From: Cyclina sinensis
Taxonomy: Eukaryota > Mollusca > Bivalvia > Venerida > Veneridae
DNA: 64,000 nt
NCBI GenBank assembly: GCA_012932295.1
Contig: JAAONU010000123.1
Coordinates: 372,001 to 436,000 of the forward strand
Reading direction: 5' to 3'
In this document: one piece after another, positions 23,191 to 35,372 of the stretch
How the letters are laid out: each line of letters starts with the position of its first letter
How positions within the stretch are numbered: the first letter of the stretch is position 1
Notes under the pieces: model-generated
Seen by the model: the letters and a program-made list of their open reading frames with translations, nothing else
What the model was told of the DNA's origin: nothing
Databases searched by the model: none
Position numbers and translations under genes: made by a program

Positions 23191-26100
23191 GAACTCTTGG
23201 TAGTGACAGATCTTGTACTGTTTTAATGATGGGAGATTTGGACACAAGCTTAGATGCATTCAAACATCTACCATACTTCAAACCACTATACACCACAATT
23301 CTGAGGCAGCAAATGCAGTATCTGGTATGGTAGATAATTTTTCTTGAACTGGCTGAATCAGGCCAAAAATACCATTTAATCATTGTTTATTTAAGAAATA
23401 ATAAGTATCCAGGCGTGGTTTATCGTAGAATAACCAACATTTTGAGTTCTTATGCATAGGAATATATCACAAAGGCGGTATGCCTGATATTGTTTCGCAT
23501 AAGAACTAAAAATGTGGGTTATTCTAGGATAAACCACAACTGGGTACTTATTATTTCGATTCTAACTCGACCAAACAATAAACCACATTGTGAAATAAGT
23601 GTTAACTACTTCATGGTGCATATCCATATCGGTACCCTCTTTGCAAAATTTACTAAAACGGTACCCTCTCCGCTCATGCATGGTTCATTCTTTGCTGAAA
23701 ATATATCGGCGATGGAGCAGAGTCAGGAAAATATACACTATACTGAGGAAAGAAGGTATGTCATCTGCAAACGAATTTTACCACAGAACACTAGAATGTT
23801 TTAGCTGTGTCTTTGTTTGTTATGTGTCTTGTTTTCAATTACTGCCACTCCAAAATAAGCGACACAAATCGAGATGGTTTGTCTCGACCAGCGCCTCGAC
23901 ATGTTCTCTTGGCTTATATGAACAAGTGGTTTGATTATGTACATACCTTCTTTCGTCAGTATAGTGTATATTTTCCTGACTGCTCCATCGCCGATATATT
24001 TTCAGCAAAGAATGACCCGTGCATGAGCGAAGAGGGTAACGTTTTAGTAAATTTCGCAAAGAGGGTACCGATATGGATATGCACCGTGTACTTCTTACGA
24101 TCGTAAAAACACTTGCACGGTACGCCCCTGGGTTTGGCCATTAAAATTTCCTCCTTCTATATATGTAAGAGTTGGCTTCCACAAGTTGATCTATCCAATA
24201 AATTCACAAATAAACAACACTCTTTTCATCAGTTGATAATTTCTTTTTTTATTTTGAACTAAAATTGCAATTTACTAATAAATTAAACGTTCAAACAAAT
24301 AAAAGATGTTCATGTTCTCAGATGCTAAAAATAGCATATGTAAAACGTCACAAGGTCGCTTACACGAAAGTCAGCATATGTGTGTGAATTTTAATGTAGA
24401 CACAAGTAACATTTACATGGATTATTGACAGAAAACATTGCTAGGCTATTATTATTTCACAAATTGTGCCCATTCTAAGTAAATTGGCTTTTTGTGCCAT
24501 TTTGCAGCTGAACTTTGTTGTTGTTGTATTCCGGTAATACTACGATTCCTACGGTAGTATTTACAAACATCACGTGACTTTCATTCATAAAAATTTTATA
24601 TGTGGGGTGACGGCGGTTAACAGAACAGCCAAAACAACAAGCGCACGCGCGTGGTATACTGCAGGATAACCCGAGTTTGTTTTCTTCTTAGTATATATAG
24701 GCTATTTTTAGATCTTGTTAGAATACTGGTTCTCTTATATTTCATAAAACTCAGGGGTCTCACCAGGTGGCAGTCCTTTCTACATCAGCTTTGCCTAATT
24801 TAAGCATCAAAGTGTGAAATACATAGTAGTCATAAAGGGTACAACAAGAATAGCAAATCTCGGCATTCTCACTAGTCAGTATCCTGGTTGTCAAGGAGGC
24901 AAGTCAGATTGACTAGTTTTAACCAATAGTATTGACCCATTTCACCAGTGTAGTGCATGAGCTAGATGTACATGATATTGGGAATGAATTTCACAGACAT
25001 TCAGTGTAGACACTAGCAAAAGCACACACTTGTCACAAAGGCTTTCATAAGGGTTCAATAGGGTATTCAAAGTTATTAATTTGATATAATACAGTTATGA
25101 AAATATACCACTTCTTCCTGGAGTCCTTTCAGTTTTCCTTATTTTTGGTTCAGGGAGAAGTCATTTCTTCCTAAAATTTGAAGACCCCTGAAACTACAAA
25201 ACCTTTAACTGTGTTGAGCAATGTAAGGTCAGTTAAGGCTCCAGTATTACATACATATGAAAATCTACATTTTTTCTTATTCAGAGAAACCTACTAGAGA
25301 TTTTTTATCACAGTTTTTGTAGCAAAATCTTTTTATTTTCAAGTAAAGAAAAGTATATTTGAGCTGTTGTCTTACACTATTGTCAAACTTTTTTTGTCAT
25401 ATAAGAATATATTTGATTAGTCACTACTGTTCATATATATACTTGAAGATCTTTTTTTCCTTATGTACTAAGACAAAATTACATAAATGCACAATTTTGC
25501 TGAGTATTAAGGGGAATATTCTGAATTTAAATAAACCAGTGTTGTAACTTGTTGAATAAAATTACTTACGACTTTAGATTGCAGCAGATAATGTTATATC
25601 AGTAAAAAGCTTTGTGGATCTGTTTATACAATAATGCTTTTAAGAAGTATACTTAACTCCTATCTGACTGAAGTACACACAGTCATCTTCCTAAGAGTAT
25701 ATGTAGACTAGAGGATTGAGAATATGCACTTAATCTTTTATATGATTGAAAACCTCTAGAATAAATGCATAATAATTACATGTATGATGTTTATCTTGCC
25801 TTTAGCCACTTTGAGTATAATGTACCAGTTAATCTTGAGGAGTGAATGTGAGAGGCATGGGAAAGGTATGAGAAGGCACCATGGTCCAGGGGTAGAGCGC
25901 AGGGCTCCTGATCCGGAGGTTGCGGGTTCGAATCCCGTCAGGGGCGAGAGTCTCTCACAATCTTCACATTCCTCCACACTGTGCGATTACTGGTATGCAA
26001 CCCAGGAAGCAGTCATCAAGCATGATGATTATAAGTTGTAAGAACTTGTATCGCAATCGATGTAAAATAAATGAGTCTAAACTAAGCTAAAGTAAATGTG

Positions 26101-29100
26101 AGAAAGATCTATGTGATATAAACAAAGAAACAGATAGCACATTTTTGCATTCAGCCCTTGATCTGGTCATTTTCTTTTGTCATCTGTTTTCGTATCATAC
26201 ATGTATAGTAAATAACAGTACATCTCCTTTATTTTTTTTAGACTGAGCAGCTATCTCGTCATGTTGGGGAGGAGTCACTTGTCCTAACAACCAACGTGTC
26301 TGCAGGTACCATCTCCAGTCTTACATCTACGTATGGAATTGGCTTCCTAGATCAGAGATCAGATATTAAAGAACAGTTCTCAAATCATTGTGCGGAAAGT
26401 AAGTACAGAAAATTCATTGATTAAATATTACCAAGTCACTGATTTAAAGATTATTGTGACTTGTTGCATCTCCCTTACCAAGTTACATGTACCTGTCTGA
26501 CAGTTTTGCTTGCAAGCTAAATAGGTCCAGTCAGTTGGTCATAAAAGCTGGTAGGTTAGGAGAGGTGGATGGTAAAAAAAAAACCACTTTGTACTGACAA
26601 GAGAAAGGTGTTTTTTTTTTCAAGTAGTTTACATGTACTTGTGATAGAAGGTAATATTGGTTTGGTTTTAACCTACGTTTTCTTACTGATTGGGAAACAA
26701 GTTCTTGCAACTTAATATAAAACCCTCTCAGTGACTGCTTCCTGGGCTTGGATTGTGAAGGATTCAGAAAGCTATTGACCCTCAGATCAGTTGAATTGTT
26801 AGGGATAGTATTGTTCCAAGAAAAGTATTTGAAATCTGTTATTGATGGAAATGCACAAAAATTACGTCCAAAGGTGTTAGAACTTTACAAGGTACATGTA
26901 ACAAAGACTAACCATAATTTGTAGTTACTGTATATGTACTTGGAAATTTTCTGGCAAAAACAAGTTGATGTGTCTAAAAGCTTTATACTGGACATTAGTT
27001 GATAAGTATATTCAAAACAAAAACAAAATTCAGTCACTTTGTTCATATTCTGTGAAAAAGAATTGAAGTCTCCTGAAGACTGTAATACAGTATTGACTTT
27101 AGTCATCTGTATATTCCCTTTGGTCACTGTGGTAAGATTTTTATCCCGGCCGATGGAATCGGGATGGGGATATTGTTTTGGCATTGTCTGTCCTTCTGTC
27201 CAAATTTCGTTTCCAGGCCATTTCTTGGCAACTACTGATTGGATTTCAATGAAACCTTGTGGGAACTTTCAATACCTAAAGGAGATGCGCATATCCTCGG
27301 CATGTTCCAGTTGGACCCTTCATCACAGATTTATGGCCCTTAGATACATGTATTTGTGCAGTATGTACATACAGAGTAACATTCGTTTCAGTGCAATTTC
27401 TCAGCAACTGCTCACTGGATTTCAACCAAACTTTATGGGAATCATCACTACCAAAAGGAGATATGCATTTCTTTGGAATGTCCTGGTCAGACCATCTAAC
27501 ACAGAGTTATGGCCCCTGAATAGTTTTTCACTATGTATAAAGAATAACATTTTTTCTTGAAGCTAAATATGAAAATTTTATGTGTATTTTTTAAAAATGA
27601 ATGACCAGAAATGGCATTATCACTGCTGATCAGTGGTTAGACCAAAATTTGAAAAGTAAGAAACAAGAGTGTGTTATTCATCATCAAGAGGGTTATTATC
27701 AAAATGGAGATGTTTGATGAAACTTGGATGTTTAATTCTATTTGCCATTTCTGTATCAGATGTAAAAGTCTTGACAAAAGTTAAAGATTTAAATATAAAA
27801 AGAGCTGTTTCTTAAAGTTGTTCCCTGATTTCCTGAGAATTGTATAAATTTCTGGTATAAAGAAAGCTTGTTTAACCTACAAATGCTTCTGTTCACAACT
27901 CCTCCTACATTTTGCATACAATTTTCACCACACTTTCACATAATGATTACATCATTTGCTGCAGTGCATTTTGTCAGGATTTTGTGATGGCATTATTTTT
28001 AAAAGAGATATTGCCCTTCAATGATTTTTATGATTATTATATAAATGTTTCTGTGCACCACTCCTACATTTTATATGTGATTTCCACCAAACTTTCACAG
28101 AATGTTTATCAAGATGAACTGCAGCACATTTCTTCACTTTTTGCAATTGCACAATTTTTGAAGGAGTTATTTCTCTTTGATCAAGATAATAACCACAAAG
28201 TTATTCTTTGCAAAAACCTATTATTGATTATTTTCCCCATTTTCTATGTATTAGTTATAGAATATTATGGAGAACTTTACCGGCTGGTATCAGCGAATGG
28301 GGCGACAATAGGGGTCAGTCATGGAAATTAATCTCGACATTCCGTCTCGATTAATTTCCCATGATTGACCTTGTTGTCGCCCCATTCGCTGATACCAGCC
28401 GGTAAAGTCCTTGATAATATTCTATAACTGATTTATCGCATGACCATCACAGCTTTTCTTTTAAGATGGACGCTGTCTCGTGATTTTTCCACTACATTTT
28501 TTTAAAAAAATTTTTTAGGTCTAAAACCCCATTAGGTACCTCTGCTGTTTCTATGAACTCCTGGGAAAATGAACCAATCATGTTCATGATAAAATGATAA
28601 ACTGGGCATGCGCGAGAAAGTGTACCGATACCTCATTTAGAGCACATCAAAGTGTTATTTTACCGGAATTTAGAGAACGCCTATCTTCAAACAAAAACTG
28701 TGGCGGTCATGTGATAAACATGTATATGCAAATTCTGACTTTACCCTTTTGTCAAACAAGCACCGATTGGCGTGGGATATACTGTCTGTGACAGAGTCTT
28801 GTTAAGCTTAGATATCACTCTCTGTATTAGTCAGTTATGTCTGGATATTGTTTCAGATAAAAGGAAGCATGAGAAAAAGTACCACAAGACAGAAGTTGGT
28901 TGCATCAACCCCTATATAAAAAATCAACCAAATTCATCTGTGAAAAGAAAGAGGTCAGATTGTAATGCCAAACAGAATGTAGCAATGGGCAATTACAGCC
29001 AATCAGGACTCGTAACAAGTAATCCAGAACAATCCATAGTACCAGCAAAACTTGAGAAAACTGTGCGTCCAAGTACCTCTAAGTCTGGTGTTTCTTATAT

Positions 29101-30606
29101 AGGAATAGAGGATGTTAGAACCATTCAGCCAGACGATATTTCAGCGAGTCAAACAGAATTTTCAACATTATCTGAAAACTTTGCAGCTTCAAATAAGCCA
29201 GAGAATTGTGGAAACATAGTTCTCATAAAAGATATAAATACAGTCAGTACAGCACCAAAGGGAGGATTGACTGAAACTCTAATTGCCTCATCAGACCCGT
29301 CAGAGGAAAACAGTGACAATGTGGTTGTCATTACAGAAATGTCTGACGATGAGAATAGTTTTACCGTAGCTCAAACAGTCAAGGAATCAAACCAGCTGAA
29401 CAATTCAGACGAGAGCTATGAAAATTTCATAGTGATCAGGGATGAAGGCAAGTTTTCTCCATAAGTTACTTGAAATCATTTCAATTTTCTTAATTGTTCA
29501 GGTCATGTTTGATATTTTTGCCTGTCTGTGAGATTTTGGCGCTTAACACTGAAAAGATTAAATGATTGACACCACAGGAAAAAGTGCACTGGGACAATTT
29601 TTTTAATTGACCTTTTTACTTATTTTGAACAAATTATGTCCCAGGATTATTGTATGAAATTTCAGCTTCTTTGGTAGAACAAATACGATATACTAGCATG
29701 TTGAAGAGGAATATAATAGCACAATTGATTTTCTTTAACATAATGTCACATACCCAAATTTGACGTCAGATTCTATCAAAGGGCTGGCAGTAACTTAATA
29801 TGGTTGATTTTATATGTTTAAATTTAAGCTATTTTGTAAAATTCAATATCGTTTTGGTGTATCCCACCTTGGTTAAGATAGTGATAAATGAAAACTTTCC
29901 AGACCCTAGTTTATAATTATGTGTTAAAACAAGTTAGCTTTGACTTATGCTTACATGTACATTGTATATTAACAATTTACATTGGTCTGCAGATTTTAAA
30001 CATGTGGGAGAGGATGATGAAGAAGGAAAACCAAGAAGCTCCGACCTAAGAGAAAGTATGGGTCTAGTACCCAAAGTGACTGATGATATAGCATCAGTTA
30101 GAAACTCCTACTTTGATGATTCGGAGCCAAGGTCCATTTCTAAAAACATTGTCGATGAATCTGGAGGGAGTGACATAGGAGGAAACAGTGAAAATACTTT
30201 CCTTAACTATTCCCAGACTGCAGTTATTCCAGAGTCTGATGAAACGTTTGGGAAAAAAGCAGTGGTGCATGAAAAGACCCTTTTGAATAATAGTCGAGAT
30301 GAAGATAAACGTGCAAAATTCAATTGTAATTACTGCAGCCAAAGCTTTACAACTGTGTCTTCACAGAAACGACATGAACGCAAACATACAGGTGAAACAC
30401 CTTGGGCTTGTGAATACTGTGATAAAAGATTTTACCGGAAAGATGATCTAAATCTTCATTGTTTGAAGCATAGTGGCCAAAAGCCGCATGTGTGCCCGAT
30501 CTGTCAAACTGGTTTTAGTAAGAGAAAAATGTTAGAAGCCCATGTAATGGTATCTCATGCTGTCAGATTGACCTCAGATGGTTTAGAGTCCTCATTCTCA
30601 TCTTAA
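23191..30606 (+). CDS. C2H2 zinc-finger protein, multi-exon (5' incomplete)
   Basis: Four exons join in frame: 23191-23324, 26242-26398, 28857-29447 and 29993-30606 (stop TAA). Phases are 0, 1 and 1. The third donor is AAG|GCAAGT, so that intron would be GC-AG. The final exon holds three C2H2 fingers, C-x2-C-x12-H-x3/4-H: FNCNYCSQSF, WACEYCDKRF (after the linker TGETPW) and HVCPICQTGF. The upstream ~300 residues are acidic and Ser/Asn-rich, with repeated hydrophobic-acidic patches (NIVLIKDI, NVVVITEM, NFIVIRDE) and a basic KRKHEKKYHK segment, with no BTB or KRAB domain that I can see. It is probably a sequence-specific DNA-binding regulator in the nucleus. The last two exons are secure. The first two are supported by splice sites and phase only, and more 5' exons are expected. 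Confidence 0.75.
23397..23555. repeat. Fold-back repeat, ~59-bp arms
   Basis: Arms 23397-23455 and 23497-23555 are imperfect reverse complements (AATAATAAGTA...GTGGTTTATC and its mirror) with a ~41-bp loop. It lies in the intron after the first called exon of the zinc-finger gene and directly precedes a second, larger fold-back. Confidence 0.8.
23615..24086. repeat. Fold-back repeat, ~148-bp arms
   Basis: Arms 23615-23762 and 23939-24086 are nearly perfect reverse complements. Both contain CATATCGGTACCCTC, ATATATCGGCGATGGAGCAG and GAAAGAAGGTATGT. The spacer is about 176 bp. This is a fold-back or MITE-type insertion within an intron. The overlapping open frames here are palindrome artefacts. 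Confidence 0.85.
24087..25844 (+). other. Intron sequence, no feature recognised
   Basis: Part of the proposed 23325-26241 intron of the zinc-finger gene. It is AT-rich, without repeats that I recognise and without a supported exon. Confidence 0.4.
25854..26094 (+). mobile_element. tRNA-derived SINE with 9-bp target duplication
   Basis: The tRNA-like head has box A region GGGGTAGAGCGC and a well-paired T-arm (GCGGGTTCGAATCCCGT), followed by a body with GGGGCGAGAGTCTC and ACCCAGGAAGCAGTCATC. AATGTGAGA flanks it at 25845-25853 and 26095-26103. The anticodon arm does not fold well, so it is not called as a tRNA gene. Two further copies of this family occur in reverse orientation at about 26720 and 47417. 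Confidence 0.8.
26720..26790 (-). mobile_element. Fragment of the 25854-type SINE, reversed
   Basis: AGTGACTGCTTCCTGGGCTT is the reverse complement of the ACCCAGGAAGCAGTCA body of the SINE at 25854, with one or two changes. The head and tail are missing. Confidence 0.6.
27140..27560. repeat. Two ~180-bp tandem repeats with ATCCCG/CGGGAT start
   Basis: It opens with ATCCCG...CGGGAT inverted halves, then two diverged units with 'tctcagcaact' or 'tcttggcaact', 'ggatttcaa' and 'gttatggccc' or 'atttatggccc'. Similar phrases occur in the other repeat families here. It lies in a zinc-finger-gene intron. The open frame across it is not convincing as a gene. Confidence 0.55.
28253..28429. repeat. Large palindrome (~80-bp arms, very short loop)
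   Basis: AGTTATAG at the left edge mirrors CTATAACT at the right. The inner arms share TACCGGCTGGTATCAGCG and AATGGGGCGACAA. Only about 10-17 bp separate the arms. It sits in the intron 428 bp upstream of the 28857 exon, so the pre-mRNA would carry a long, nearly perfect hairpin. Confidence 0.9.
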
Positions 30607-30819
30607 CATTTACCAGACTTACCTACTTTAAAAGTGACAGATCTCAGAATTTTTACTGATCATATTTGACAAAACTTACATGTAAGTTTGAAGATACATG
30701 TAGTGTGGCATGAATATATATATGGAAAAAGGTTTGAATGTGAGTGATAAAAGAGAGGTGATTACAAGAAGGGAATGAAAGAGCCCTCACATCAAGCACT
30801 TGGACTTTTGAAACCCAAA

Positions 30820-31579
30820 ACTTTCAACATAAAGATTTGTTTTTTCTGAACCAAAACTTATTTCAACATAAAGATTTGTTTTTCCTGAACCAAAACTTAT
30901 TTCAACATAAAGATTTGTTTTTCCTGAACCAAAACTTATTTCAACATAAAGATTTGTTTTTCCTGAGACAAAACTTATTTCAACGTACAGATGTGTTTTT
31001 TCTAAGCCAAACTTGTTTCAACATAAAGATTTGTTTTTTTTGCTTTGAGCCAACACTTATTTAAACCTTACGATTTGTTTTTTCTGAGCCAACACTTATT
31101 TCAACATATAGTTATGTTTGTTTCTAAGCCAAAACTTATTCTAGCATAAAGATAATATTTTCTGAGCCAAAACTTATTTCAAAATACAGTTATGTTTGTT
31201 TCTAAGCCAAAACTTATTTTAGCATAAAGATATTTTTGTCTGAGCCAACACTTATTTCAACATATAGATATGTTTGTTTCTAAGCCAAAACTTTTTTCAG
31301 CAGAAAGATTTTTTTTCTGAGCCAAAACTTATTTCAGCATAAAGATACGTTTGTTTTTTTTTTTTCTGAGCTAAAAATTATTTCAACATAAAGATTTGTA
31401 TTTTCTGAGCCAAAAGTAACTTTAGCATAAAAAAAAAATGTTTCTTCTAAACCAAAACTTATTTCAACATTAAGATATGTTTTTTTCTGAGCAAAAACTT
31501 ATTTCAACTTAAAGATTTTTTTTTCTGAGCCAAAACTTATTTCAACATAAAGGTTTGTTTTTTTCTAAACTAAAACTTA
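30820..31579. repeat. 39-bp minisatellite, left block
   Basis: Units have the consensus CTTATTTCAACATAAAGATT followed by TGTTTTTTCTGAGCCAAAA. The spacing is 39 bp in the best copies (TTCAACATA at 30862 and 30901) and varies by a few T elsewhere. Because 39 is a multiple of three, the first five copies keep an open frame (NLFQHKDLFFL repeats), which I regard as fortuitous. Confidence 0.9.
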
Positions 31580-32993
31580 TTATACCCCCACCACAAAATG
31601 TTGGTGGGGGGGGGGGGGGGGGGCTATAATGGATTCGCTTTGTCACGTCCGTTGGTCAGTCCGTCCGTCCGTCCGTCCCTCTCCATTATCGTGTCCGCTC
31701 TATAAATCCTATACCAGTTGAAGGATCAAGGTCACAATTGAAGGTCAAATATCAAACAATCAAATATTAGACATTATGTCGTGTCCGCTCTGTAAGTCCT
31801 ACACTAATTGAAAGATTTTCTTTAATCTTGGCTCAAATGTTCACCTCAACAAGGGGATGTGCAGAACCCATGTTACCTTTTTGCCGGCTTAGGGTCAAGG
31901 TCACACTTGAAGGTCAAAAACTGACTTAGAAAATATTCTTAAATTTTAACATGTATTTGAATATTTCTGAAATTTGAAAACATATTTGCTTGAAACTTAA
32001 AATATATACGAAGTGTCAAAATTAGGATATGCAGGTCAAGTTTCATAACTCTGTATTGCATTTTGACAAAGTTATGCCCCTTTTTAAGTCTTCAAATTTA
32101 CATACAATCAAATATTATTCAAAATGTCGTGTCTGCTCTATAAATCCTACATGTATACTAATTGAAGAAATTTCTTCAAACTTTACTCAAATGTTCAACT
32201 CAACAAAGTTATGTGCAGAACCCATGTTACCTTTGTGTCGGCTTAAGGTCAAGGTCACATTTGAAGGTCAAAATTGACTTAGAAAATGTTCTTAAATTTT
32301 AACATGTACTTGAATATTTCTGAAACTAGCACAGGTATTTGCTTAAAACTTAAAAGATGTATGAGGTATCACAAGTAAGATATGCAGATCAAGTTTCATA
32401 ACTCTGTATTGCATTTTGAAAGTTATGCCCCTTTTTAAGTCTTTTAATTTACTTACAATCAATACTAGACAATATGTCGTGTCCGCTCTATAAATTCTAT
32501 ACTAATAGAAGGATTTTTTTCAAACTTGACTCAAATGTTCACCCAACTGGGCAATGTGCAGAACCCATCTTACCCTTGTGCCAGCTTAAGGTCAAGGCCA
32601 CACTTGAAGGTCAAAAATTGACTTAGAAAATGTGCTAAAATTTTAACATGTACTTGAATATTTCTAAAACTAGAACAAGTAAGCTCAGTATGCAAAGTTT
32701 TTCCACTCTTAATTACATTTTGACATAATTATGCTATTTTCTTAACTTCACTGCTTTTGTTTGTTTTAGTACATTGGGAAAATGAAAGATTATTTGTAAC
32801 TGTTTCGAACATGATTTGACAATATATAATTATACTATTACCTGTACAATTTGTTTGTTTTTTTCACCAGAGATAATTTCTTTTTATGTATATGTATTTG
32901 TGCCACTAAAGTTATTCCCTTAACCAACTTTCCATGTCGTCTTCTGTCAAGGACATTGGTGGGGGTATGAATCGCATTCAGCGATAGTTCTAG
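31580..32993 (+). mobile_element. Helitron-like insertion splitting the minisatellite
   Basis: It interrupts a minisatellite unit between ACTTA and TTTCAAC, so the host junction is A|T with no target duplication. The 3' end shows a 5-bp stem, ATCGC-ATTCA-GCGAT at 32971-32985, four bases, then CTAG, which fits the Helitron hairpin plus CTRR rule. Near the ends an inverted pair, ATACCCCCACC and GGTGGGGGTAT, is present. The 5' end reads TTATACC and not the classic TC. The interior holds an 18-G run (31606-31623), a (GTCC)n tract and about three ~350-bp direct repeats (GTCGTGTCCGCTCTATAAAT at about 31779, 32124, 32478). It encodes nothing and is presumably non-autonomous. Confidence 0.75.
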
Positions 32994-34522
32994 TTTCAAC
33001 ATTAAGATGTTTTTTTCTGGGCCAAAACGTATTTCAACATAAAAATATGTTTTTTTTTCTTAGCCAAAACTTATTTCAACATAAAGATATGTTTTGTTTT
33101 TTTGTTGTTGCTTGTTTTTTAAGAACACTTATTTCAACATAAAGGTATGTTTCTTTCTGAACCAAAATTTATTTCAACATAAAGATATGTTTTTTCTGAA
33201 CCAAAACTTATTTCAACATAAAGATTTGTTTTTTTTCTGAGCCAAATCTTATTTCAACATGAAGATTAGTTTTTTTCTGAGCCAAAACTTATTTCAACAT
33301 AAAGGTTTGTTTTTTCTGTGCCAAAACTTATTTCAACAGAAAGAGATGTTTTTTTCTGAGCCAAAACTTATTTCAACGTAAAGATTTGTTTCTTTCTGAG
33401 CCAAAACTTATTTCAACATAAAGGTTTGTTTTTTCTAAACCAAAACTTATTTCAACATTAAGATATGTTCTTTCTGAGTGAAAACTTAACATAAAGATGG
33501 TTTTTTTTGTTTGTTTTTTTATAGAAAACTTATTTCAACATAGGGATGTGTTTGTTTGTAAGCCAAAATTTATTACAACGTAAAGATATAATTTTTTCTG
33601 AACCAAAACATATTTCAACGTAAAGATTTGTTTTCTTCTGAGCCAAAACTTATTTCAACATAAAGATTTGCTTTTTCTGAGCTAAAACTTATTTCAGCAT
33701 AAAGAGATGTTTTTTTTCTGAGCCAAAACTTATTTCAACATAAAGATTTGGTTTTTCTGAGCCAAACCTTATTTCAACATGAAGGTTTTTTTTTTTTTTC
33801 TGAGCCAAAACTTATTTCAACATTAAGATATGATTTTTTTCTGAGCCAAAACTATTCCAACATAAAGATGTTTTTTTTTGTTTTTTTAGAGAAAACTTAT
33901 TTCAACATAAAGATATGTTTGTTTCTAAGCCAGAATTTATTTCAACATAAAGATATTTTTTTTCTGAACCAAAACATATTTCAACGTAAAAATTTGTTTC
34001 TTTCTGAGCCAAAACTTATTTCAACATAAAGGTTTGCTTTTTCTGAGCCAAAACTTATTTCAACATAAAGATTTGGTTTTTCTGAGCCAAAACTTATTTC
34101 AACATAAACGTTTTTTTTTCTGAGCCTAAACTTATTTCAACATTAAGATATGTTTTTTTATGACCCAAAACTTATTTCAACATAAAAATATGTTTTTTTT
34201 CTGAGCCGAAACTTATTTCAACATAAAGATATGTTTGTTTCTAAGCCAAAATTTATTTCAACATAAAGATATTTTTTTTCTGAACCAAAACTTATTTCAA
34301 TATAAAGATTTTTTTTTCTGAGCCAACACTTATTTTAACAGAAAGATTTGCTTTTTCTGAGCCAAAACCTATTTCAGCATAAAGATATGTTTTTTTTCTG
34401 AGCCACAAGTTATTTCAGCATAAAGATATGTTGTTTCTGAGCCAAAACTGATTTCAGCATAAATATTTATTTTTTCTGAACCATAACTTATTTCAACATA
34501 AAGATTTTTTGGTTTTTGTTTT
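32994..34522. repeat. 39-bp minisatellite, right block
   Basis: Continuation of the array split at 31580, with roughly forty units of 36-45 bp whose length differs mainly in the T-run. The remnant ACTTATTTCAACATAAAGAT at 35339-35360 shows that the array once continued past the next insertion. Confidence 0.9.
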
Positions 34523-35326
34523 GTGTGCTACAAAGTAGCTGCCACTTCTCTTGTCTGTCTGTCACTAAAATTTTCCGGACTACTCCTCAAAAACTACTGG
34601 TGCAATTTCATCCAAGCTTTTACAGGAAGGATCAGTACAAAGTTTAGTTGTGCATATTAGCAGCCATTTCCAGTTCAATGATTTTTGTCAGAGTTATGGC
34701 CCTTTAATTATTTTTATTTTTAAAGTTGTGTGGAATACTTCTTTTCTATTACAAATGCAGTCGGAATGAAATGTTACTGGATTGATTGATACCTCAAGTA
34801 GTTGCGCGTATTTAATGGGTTTTTCGGTTGAATGATTTTTGGCTGAGTTATGGCCCTTGAATAAAAAAAGGTGTTTTAACCCGTTAATGATTTTTGTGTC
34901 ATCTGCAACACAGTAGCTGTGACATGCTACAAAGTAGCCGCAACATATAGGGATCACTTCTATGTCATCTGTCTGTCTGTTCGTTCATCTGTCTGTACAT
35001 CACGAAACTTGTCCGGACTACTCCTCGAAAAGAACTGGTGCAATTTCATCTAAACTTAACAGGAATGATCACTACTAAGTCTAGTTGTGCATATTTTCGG
35101 CATTTTCCCATTCAGTGATTTATGCCAGGGTTATGGCCCTTTAATCATTTCAATTTTTAAAGTTTGTCTGGACTACTTCTCTTATACTACTAATGCAATT
35201 TGAATGAAATGTTACAGGATTGAACAGTACCTCAGTTTACATTTCCAACAAACTGCCCAATCACCCCTGAATACAACTGCTTAATTGGCTATCGTCAGGC
35301 GACACGTGATCACTGATCGCTCTTGT
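34523..35326 (+). mobile_element. CTTGT-end element with internal duplication, inserted in the minisatellite
   Basis: It starts GTGTGCTACAAAGTAGC after a T-run and ends CAGGCGACACGTGATCAC...CTCTTGT before a T-run. It contains two copies of a ~400-bp unit ('ggtgcaatttcatc', 'tgatcagtac', 'gagttatggccctt'). It is the same family as 38586-39062 and 47670-48273. Minisatellite sequence resumes immediately after it. Confidence 0.75.
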
Positions 35327-35372
35327 TTTTAGCCAGAACTTATTTCAACATAAAGATTTGTTTTATAAATTC

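Noticed and set aside
23490..24106. Overlapping open frames on both strands
   Set aside because: They arise from the 148-bp inverted repeat arms, which translate into near-identical peptides on opposite strands.
25880..25950. tRNA gene
   Set aside because: Good T-arm but no proper anticodon stem or acceptor stem; it belongs to a 241-bp SINE with target duplications.
27039..27560. 173-residue open frame in an intron
   Set aside because: It covers a two-unit interspersed repeat, has no domain-like pattern, and lies within an intron of the zinc-finger gene.
27912..28331. 139-residue open frame
   Set aside because: It enters the large palindrome at 28253 and resembles diverged intergenic repeats ('ttctgt..ccactcctacatttt'); no splice or start support.
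30837..31064. 75-residue open frame with NLFQHKDLFFL repeats
   Set aside because: It is the 39-bp minisatellite read in a frame that happens to stay open because 39 is divisible by 3; no start context, splice sites or non-repeat coding sequence.
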